NCBI GenBank assembly: GCA_964591605.1
Contig: CAZQEN010000290.1
Span: 1-10,269, forward strand
DNA length: 10,269 nt
Direction of reading: 5' to 3'
Source: CAYLLT01 sp964591605
GTDB taxonomy: Bacteria; Planctomycetota; Phycisphaerae; UBA1845; PWPN01
Shown: one piece after another, positions 5,818 to 10,269 of the stretch
Position numbering within the stretch: the stretch's first letter is position 1
Layout: every line of letters begins with the position of its first letter
Program-made: the position numbers and the translations under genes
Notes under the pieces: model-generated
The model's database searches: none
What the model saw: the letters and a program-made list of their open reading frames with translations, nothing else
What the model was told of the DNA's origin: nothing

Positions 5818-5940
5818 ACGGCTCGTCAGTTGACAGGTTGCCCGGCGAGCAGGACTTGTCTCCATTCCACGCCGGGTTTCAAATTCGTACAACGTCTCCG
5901 ACTCGCAAGACGCGGTCCTTTGCGCCAAAGGAGATTCCCT

Positions 5941-7467
5941 GTGCTCGTTCCCCGGATGGATACGGCGACGGCGATTCAGTCGAAAATCGCGGAAAAACTC
6001 GGACCCCAGAAGTACAGAATCTGGTTCAAGAATGCGACTCAGTTCACGGTCACCGATTGTCATGTGAAGGTCAGTACGCCGAATGCGTTCATCTGCAACT
6101 GGATCGAGCGCAATTACGCGGACACGATCGGACACTGCGCCCAGGAAGCGGCGGGCCAGCCGTGCCAGATCTCGTTCGTGATCGATCCGCGGCTGCAGCA
6201 CGCGCTGCGCAAAACGCAGTTGAACGGCCAGGCGGACTTCATCGCCAAAAACCCCGAGCGGGTAGCCCGGCAGGCCCGACGGGAAGGCGTCCTGCCGGTC
6301 GGGCGGAAGCTGCGGGGACGGTTCGAGGACCTCGTGGTCGGGCCCGCCAACGAGCTGGCGGTGTCGGTGATCCGACAGGTCATCGACCGGTGTCCCAGTG
6401 CGTACACGCCGATCTTCATCCACGGCACTTCGGGCCTGGGTAAAACGCACCTGCTGCACGCGCTGGGCAACGAACTGGCGGAAAAGCACCCGGATGTGCG
6501 CTGGGAGTATCTGACGGGTGATGACTTCATGAACGCCTTCGTGGCCAGCGTGCGGTCGAATCAGGTGGAGGGGTTCCGGCAGCGGTATCGCCATCTCGAC
6601 GTGCTCATCATCGATGACGTGCACTTTCTGGCCGGCAAGAAGGCGACGCAGGAAGAGTTCCTGCACACGTTCAATGCGATCGAAGGGCAGCGCAAGCACG
6701 TGGTGCTGGCGTCCGACTCGCACCCGCGGCTCATCGGCCAGTTCAGCGAACAGCTCTTGAACCGCTTCATCGCCGGGATGGTGGTGAAGATCGATGTGCC
6801 GGATTACCGGATGCGGTGCGACATCCTGCGCCGGCGGGCGCGGATGACCACGAATCGCCCCGTGCCGGAGGAAGTCATCGCCTACATTGCCGAGCACCTG
6901 CATGCGAACGTGCGCGAGCTGGAGGGCGCGCTGCTGAAGGTGGTGATGTTCAGCACGATCTCGCACCAGCCGATCACGCTGAGCCTGGCGCGTCGGGCCC
7001 TGGCGGATCACATTGAGCGGGCTCAGCGGTGCCTGGGCCTGGATGAAATCGACCAGACCGTGGCTACATACTTCGGTCTGACACCGGCCGATCTCCATAC
7101 GTCGCGAAAAACACGGACGATAGCGCTTGCGCGCGGCATCGCGATGTATCTTGCGAGGAAGCACACGGACATGTCCTTCCCGGAGATCGGCCGTTTTATG
7201 GGCAATAAGAACCACTCGACCGTCATTCTCGCCAATCGCAAGATCGAGCAGATGCTCGCCGTCGACGCGATGGTGGCCCGGCAAACGCCGGCCGGCCTCA
7301 AGGAAGAGCGCATCCGGGAGATCGTCCATCAGCTCGAAGAGCAGTTGGGCAAGACGGCCAGCGGGGTGAGCGTGCGGGCGGAGATGCAGGGGTTGGCTCT
7401 GATCGAGCCGGCGCGGAGCCCCTTGTCCCCGTCCGCTGCTCATTCTGCGGGTCGAGCGGTCATCTAA
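5941..7467 (+). CDS. dnaA: Chromosomal replication initiator protein DnaA
   Basis: ATP-dependent initiator that binds DnaA boxes, opens the origin and recruits the replicative helicase. The 508-residue product has domain I at about 1-85 (TATAIQSKIAEKLG, then KYRIWF), linker II, and an AAA+ domain III. Domain III has Walker A GTSGLGKTH (162-170, with TS where VG is usual), Walker B LIIDDVHFLAGK (222-233), sensor 1 SD (258-259), arginine-finger candidate R275 in LLNRFIAG and sensor 2 R325 in NVRELEGAL. Domain IV carries the signature SFPEIGRFMGNKNHSTVILA (412-431), where common DnaA has GRDHTTV. About 30 residues beyond the usual end (from about 475) form a Ser/Ala/Pro-rich tail. The start is GTG 5941 because AAAGGAG (5927-5933) lies 7 nt upstream; the ATG at 5956 lacks spacing support and the upstream ATG at 5830 has no Shine-Dalgarno. 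No dnaN follows. Confidence 0.97.
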   Translation: MLVPRMDTATAIQSKIAEKLGPQKYRIWFKNATQFTVTDCHVKVSTPNAFICNWIERNYADTIGHCAQEAAGQPCQISFVIDPRLQHALRKTQLNGQADFIAKNPERVARQARREGVLPVGRKLRGRFEDLVVGPANELAVSVIRQVIDRCPSAYTPIFIHGTSGLGKTHLLHALGNELAEKHPDVRWEYLTGDDFMNAFVASVRSNQVEGFRQRYRHLDVLIIDDVHFLAGKKATQEEFLHTFNAIEGQRKHVVLASDSHPRLIGQFSEQLLNRFIAGMVVKIDVPDYRMRCDILRRRARMTTNRPVPEEVIAYIAEHLHANVRELEGALLKVVMFSTISHQPITLSLARRALADHIERAQRCLGLDEIDQTVATYFGLTPADLHTSRKTRTIALARGIAMYLARKHTDMSFPEIGRFMGNKNHSTVILANRKIEQMLAVDAMVARQTPAGLKEERIREIVHQLEEQLGKTASGVSVRAEMQGLALIEPARSPLSPSAAHSAGRAVI

Positions 7468-8301
7468 TTGAGCTCCTCCTGGGCGGCAGACGGCGGTGAT
7501 CCACTCGTGGCCCCGGCCTCTGCATTCGGACGAAACCACGTCTTTCGAACCGAGTGACGATGCGCTCGGAGTTGCGCACTCGGGCGCGAAGGCTCGCTGT
7601 GTGGGCAGGGATGGGTCTGTCGCCTAATCGCTGGGCACGGCGAAAGCGTCCGCTTCAGGTCCCCGAACTGCCGTTATTCTCTTAAACCCTTTCTGCGCAA
7701 CATTTTGCAATTCTTCCGCACTTGCCGGCCTGGTTGGCACATTGTTTGCTCAGATCCGGTCAGGTTTTTCAGCCGGGGTTGCCCGGGAGGTGTTCTTGAA
7801 TCGAGCTGGGCGGGTGGGGGCGGCCGGTGAGGTGCCGGTCGTCGATGTGGACTGAGAATGAAACAGGCGCGTTTTCAGTCCTCCCACCGCCCATGCTGTT
7901 TGCGCCGTGCGGCAGAGTGAGGCGGCAGCACAGGCGGTGCCGGTAGACGGAACGTCATGGTAGAAAGAAGCTTATTGGCCCGTCTGGCGCATTTCCGATA
8001 AAGAGCGCGTCGCATATCGGGCCGGCGCGCCTGCGGCTGCATCGTTGGCGCGGCGGCCGTGGGCAGCGTGATGGTGGCGCTCGGTTGTCGAGGATGCGCG
8101 CACCGGGTTCTGGTCGGTCACGGTGCATGACCTGTTTTCTTCATTCTGTTCGGGCTTGAACGAACCTGACAAAGCGGTTTCCGCTTGCTGTTTCTGACGG
8201 TTTGAGAGGTATGGAAGGTTCGCGGCGGTGATGGATCATCGGCCGCGGTCTTCTGAATGACGCGTGTGACGCCACGCGATTTCATCGAAAGGGGACACCT
8301 G
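7468..8301. other. 834-bp region without a convincing gene, downstream of dnaA
   Basis: No open frame here has a good Shine-Dalgarno, domain or length. Visible items are an imperfect stem-loop at 7526-7553 shortly after dnaA (tcgg-cgaaa/tttcg-ccga with an internal bulge and no T-run), an AT-richer tract at about 7674-7716, the sigma54 promoter at 7735-7750, a 20-codon open frame at 7858-7920 (MKQARFQSSHRPCCLRRAAE), and a 6-bp hairpin aagcgg-ttt-ccgctt at 8172-8186. A stretch near 8035-8100 encodes a hydrophobic Cys-containing peptide (AVGSVMVALGC) in one frame, possibly the remnant of a lipoprotein signal. Most of this would be the transcribed leader, or an RNA gene, if the sigma54 promoter is used. 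Confidence 0.5.
7735..7750 (+). promoter_or_regulatory. Sigma54 (RpoN) -24/-12 promoter
   Basis: TGGCAC (7735-7740), five bases, then TTGCT (7746-7750) match the sigma54 consensus TGGCAC-N5-TTGCW at every fixed position. The invariant GG (7736-7737) and GC (7748-7749) are exactly 12 bp apart, and a T precedes TGGCAC as in the extended YTGGCAC consensus. Transcription would begin near 7761 and run towards the small exported peptide and porin genes. Such promoters need an AAA+ enhancer-binding protein, and the AT-richer DNA at about 7674-7716 could be part of its site. The promoter itself is a strong match; its target is inferred. Confidence 0.7.
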
Positions 8302-8478
8302 ATGAACAAGTCGTTTCGCATTGTGAAGTTGCTGGTCATCTCCACCGCGGGGGGTGTCGTCTGGGGCGGCGGGTGCCTTCCCGACAACTTCTGGGTTGAC
8401 AAATGGGCGGAAGTCATCAACCGCGCCATCTTCGGCGCGATCAATGCCGCCCTCACCGGTGAGCTGGGCGCCATCTGA
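8302..8478 (+). CDS. 58-aa exported peptide, probable lipoprotein, unknown function
   Basis: No recognised family. The product MNKSFRIVKLLVISTAGGVV continues into WGGGC at 21-25, then a mature part of about 34 residues, CLPDNFWVDKWAEVINRAIF and so on, rich in Trp, Asn and Ala, probably an amphipathic helix. C25 is preceded by G-G-G and not the usual L-(A/S)-(G/A), so lipidation is likely but not certain. The open frame starts at 8257, but AAAGGGG (8288-8294) lies 7 nt before the ATG at 8302 and gives a normal signal peptide. The porin gene follows 82 bp downstream on the same strand, so they may be co-transcribed and both act at the envelope. Confidence 0.65.
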   Translation: MNKSFRIVKLLVISTAGGVVWGGGCLPDNFWVDKWAEVINRAIFGAINAALTGELGAI

Positions 8479-8560
8479 CGAGGCGTTCGAGAGTTTGTCC
8501 GGCGTGCGCACCTTCTGAAACAGGCAGGCACGCGTTGCTTCAATAGGGAGGTCCAATCCC

Positions 8561-9865
8561 ATGCGACAATACTCTGCGCACTGGTGCCGCGTCGGGCTGG
8601 TGCCGGCGGTGTTCCTGGCATTTTCGAGTGGAGCCGGCTCAGCCTTCGGGCAGGAGACGGCGACCACCGCCCCGGCCGGAGAGGCCACGACCCAGGAAGC
8701 TCCAGAGGAAGAAGCCAAGGCGCCGCGCAAGCCTTTGATGCGGCTGTTTGAGGCGGCGGGACTCGCCGAAGGCATGGACGCGATCGGTCTGAACGCGTAC
8801 GGCTGGGTCGAGACATCATTCACGGGTATTTTCACGGGGCCGGGCGGAAGCCGTGCCGGCCTGCCGCTGCGGGTGTATGAATCACGCAAACCCGACAACC
8901 TCAAGATGAATCAGCTCGCCATCATTCTGGAGCGGGCCTACGACAAGTCCAAGGACATCGACCTGGGTTTTCGGGTGGATCCGATCTTCGGGGCGGATTC
9001 GCGTCTGAACGCGTCGGTCGGCCTGCTGGACCAGGAGACGCACACCCACTCGTTCGACCTGGCCCAGCTCTATACCCAGCTCTGGCTCAAGACGGCGGAG
9101 AATCAGGGGCTCGAGCTGACGTTCGGCAAGTGGTACACGACGGTCGGTGCAGAGGTCATTCCCTCTCCGCTCAACTGGCTGCCCACGCGGACGATGCTGT
9201 TCGGGTTCGGGCCGTTCACGCACACCGGCCTGCTGGCGCGGTATTACATCGACAACTGGAACATTCATCTGGGCGTCTCGCGCGGGTGGGACCAGTGGAA
9301 GGACAACAACCACGGAGCGTCCTGGCATGCCGGCTTCGGCTGGGATTCCAAGGATCTCCTGGCGGAAAAACCGCGGGACAAGATCAGCTTCGCCTACATC
9401 GGCGGCCCCGAGGAGGTCACGAAGGACTACGGCGGCCAGAACCGCCACATCTGGAACCTGGTGTGGACCCACCTGTGGACCGAGAAGCTGACCCAGGTGG
9501 TCGACAGCTACTACACCTGGCAGGACGACGTGCCGGGCACGATCGACAGCAACGGCGTGGTGGGAACCCGCGACTCGGCCTGGTACGGCATTGCGTACAT
9601 GTTGAATTATCAGTTCAACGAGTCCCTGAATGCGACGGGCCGTTTCGAGTGGTTCGGCGACAACCATGGGGCCAGAACGGGCTTCCAGGGCAACTTCTAC
9701 TCCCTGACCACGGGTCTGGGCTGGACGCCGTTTCCGAACGACCCGTGGCTCAGCGGTCTGCTCATCCGGCCCGAGCTGCGATGGGACTTCTCGGCGAACA
9801 ATGATCCGTTTGTGAGCGACCGGGACCAGTTTACGGGAACGATCAGCGTGGTGTATTCGTTCTGA
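8561..9865 (+). CDS. Outer-membrane beta-barrel porin, BBP2 (OmpL-like) type
   Basis: 434-residue predicted outer-membrane channel. A signal peptide covers 1-30 (basic start, hydrophobic 11-22, cleavage likely after SAFG). A disordered Thr/Glu/Ala/Pro linker spans 31-57. The barrel begins near LNAYGWVETSFTGIF (77-91). Hallmarks of the putative beta-barrel porin-2 family are present in order: NQLAIILER, DLGFRVDPIFGADSRLNAS, LTFGKWYTTVGAEVI, FTHTGLLARYY and GVSRGWDQWKDNN. Alternating strands follow to the C-terminus VVYSF, whose terminal Phe fits the barrel-assembly signal. The substrate is unknown. Shine-Dalgarno AGGGAGGT (8545-8552) lies 8 nt before the ATG. It follows the 58-aa exported peptide gene, and a strong terminator lies 29 bp past the stop. 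Regulation from the sigma54 promoter about 810 bp upstream is possible but not shown. Confidence 0.88.
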   Translation: MRQYSAHWCRVGLVPAVFLAFSSGAGSAFGQETATTAPAGEATTQEAPEEEAKAPRKPLMRLFEAAGLAEGMDAIGLNAYGWVETSFTGIFTGPGGSRAGLPLRVYESRKPDNLKMNQLAIILERAYDKSKDIDLGFRVDPIFGADSRLNASVGLLDQETHTHSFDLAQLYTQLWLKTAENQGLELTFGKWYTTVGAEVIPSPLNWLPTRTMLFGFGPFTHTGLLARYYIDNWNIHLGVSRGWDQWKDNNHGASWHAGFGWDSKDLLAEKPRDKISFAYIGGPEEVTKDYGGQNRHIWNLVWTHLWTEKLTQVVDSYYTWQDDVPGTIDSNGVVGTRDSAWYGIAYMLNYQFNESLNATGRFEWFGDNHGARTGFQGNFYSLTTGLGWTPFPNDPWLSGLLIRPELRWDFSANNDPFVSDRDQFTGTISVVYSF

Positions 9866-9894
9866 TGTGTTGACGGTCGGATCCAGAAGGATGG

Positions 9895-9926
9895 AGCCCC
9901 GCTGCCCATGGAGCGGGGTTCTTTTT
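9895..9926 (+). terminator. Intrinsic terminator after the porin gene
   Basis: A 9-bp stem with one G-U pair joins agccccgct (9895-9903) and agcggggtt (9912-9920) around an 8-nt loop. Five T follow at 9922-9926. It lies 29 bp past the porin stop codon. Confidence 0.9.
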
Positions 9927-10269
9927 AGCGCCTGCGGGACGGGAAAGCGACATCGGCGGCGGCGGAGTCCGAAGTTTCCAGACCTTCCGGGCAAACCAGG
10001 GGGTCGAATCGTCGTACGGAATGGTGTGGTGGGGCCACAGGGGTGAACGGGCAGGACTTGTGCGGGCCGGCGGGGGTGGGGTCAGGAGTCGAAGACAGGG
10101 GCCGTGACATCGTCCGCACGTCGGGCGACACAGGCGAGCGTTGTGAGCCATCCGATCTTCGTACCCCCCGCCCTCTGGGCGGGCCACCCCCTGGCGTGCA
10201 GGAACGGACCTGCACGCCAGCGATTCCGTAAGTAGCCTTTCGCCCCGCCCGTAACTTCGTTTCCTATTG
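9927..10269. other. Intergenic DNA without a recognisable gene
   Basis: After the porin terminator no frame on either strand shows a domain, signal peptide or convincing start. I looked for tRNA, RNase P RNA and tmRNA hallmarks and found none. The only clear structure is the pair of hairpins at 10167-10220. The gene that follows lies beyond the window. Confidence 0.5.
10167..10220. repeat. Two adjacent perfect inverted repeats
   Basis: The first is cccgccc-tct-gggcggg (10167-10183). The second is a perfect 12-bp stem, ctggcgtgcagg with cctgcacgccag, around a 6-nt loop aacgga (10191-10220). Neither has a T-run on either strand, so they are not ordinary terminators. They could be an extragenic palindrome, an operator or part of an RNA leader. 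Confidence 0.7.

Larger units (their letters stand above)
5640..5940. promoter_or_regulatory. dnaA upstream region, candidate origin or autoregulatory region
   Basis: 301-bp intergenic stretch, visibly richer in A and T than its surroundings (a run of nine T at 5704-5712 and AT-rich DNA through about 5820). It lies between the GNAT gene and dnaA and contains one perfect DnaA box (5670-5678). Origins often lie beside dnaA, but only one consensus box was found by eye, whereas typical origins have several. Autoregulation of dnaA is an equally good reading. Confidence 0.45.

Noticed and set aside
5686..7539. 617-codon open frame on the minus strand covering all of dnaA
   Set aside because: It lies exactly antisense to dnaA, has Arg/His/Pro-rich composition without domains, and is the usual shadow of a high-GC gene.
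8029..8130. Possible remnant of a lipoprotein signal peptide (hydrophobic, Cys-containing)
   Set aside because: No good start or Shine-Dalgarno, and the frame stops after 18 codons from its only ATG; too weak to call even as a pseudogene.
7972..8172. 66-codon minus-strand open frame in the region after dnaA
   Set aside because: It relies on a TTG start, lacks a Shine-Dalgarno and has no recognisable feature.
8882..9994. 370-codon minus-strand open frame opposite the porin gene
   Set aside because: Antisense shadow of a well-supported porin; no domain or plausible start.
9995..10030. TPsiC-like gggtcgaatc suggesting a tRNA
   Set aside because: No acceptor or anticodon stem could be built around it.

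Overview
The window is a GC-rich bacterial chromosome segment from a draft assembly, since it contains a run of exactly 100 N. The best guess for the source is a planctomycete, possibly of the Phycisphaerae type. This rests on a divergent DnaA, an orphan dnaA without an adjacent dnaN, several tiny lipoproteins, a porin of the putative beta-barrel porin-2 type, and palindrome-rich dispersed intergenic repeats. No rRNA marker is present, so the assignment is an inference.

Layout. (1) 1-1260, minus strand: the N-terminal 262 codons of prfA (release factor 1), preceded by rpmE (ribosomal protein L31), with a strong intrinsic terminator between them. (2) 1261-1898: intergenic DNA with the rpmE promoter, a dispersed two-hairpin repeat and a 21-bp tandem repeat broken by the assembly gap. 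(3) 1899-2663, minus strand: an LmbE/PIG-L family deacetylase resembling bacillithiol-pathway BshB1, with a good sigma70-type promoter. (4) 2893-3549, plus strand: two small adjacent lipoprotein genes that share sequence motifs, closed by a terminator. (5) 3609-4141: repeat-rich intergenic DNA with a second copy of the dispersed element. (6) 4142-5639, plus strand: a two-gene unit made of a lipoprotein with a PrcB-like domain and a two-domain GNAT-type acetyltransferase. (7) 5640-7467: an AT-richer segment with a perfect DnaA box, followed by dnaA. (8) 7468-8301: an 834-bp stretch without a convincing gene but with a near-consensus sigma54 promoter. (9) 8302-9865, plus strand: a 58-aa exported peptide and a 434-aa outer-membrane porin, followed by a terminator. 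(10) 9927-10269: non-coding DNA with two adjacent perfect hairpins.

How it fits together. prfA and rpmE are translation housekeeping. dnaA with its upstream DnaA box marks a replication-control locus and possibly the origin. The remaining genes are mostly envelope proteins: four predicted lipoproteins or exported peptides and one porin. The most interesting unexplained items are the sigma54 promoter pointing into about 540 bp of apparently non-coding DNA ahead of the porin locus, the dispersed element whose tail has been tandemly amplified at both copies, the two small lipoproteins with shared motifs in swapped order, and the altered DNA-recognition motif and long C-terminal tail of DnaA. I found no CRISPR array, transposase, tRNA or defence system.
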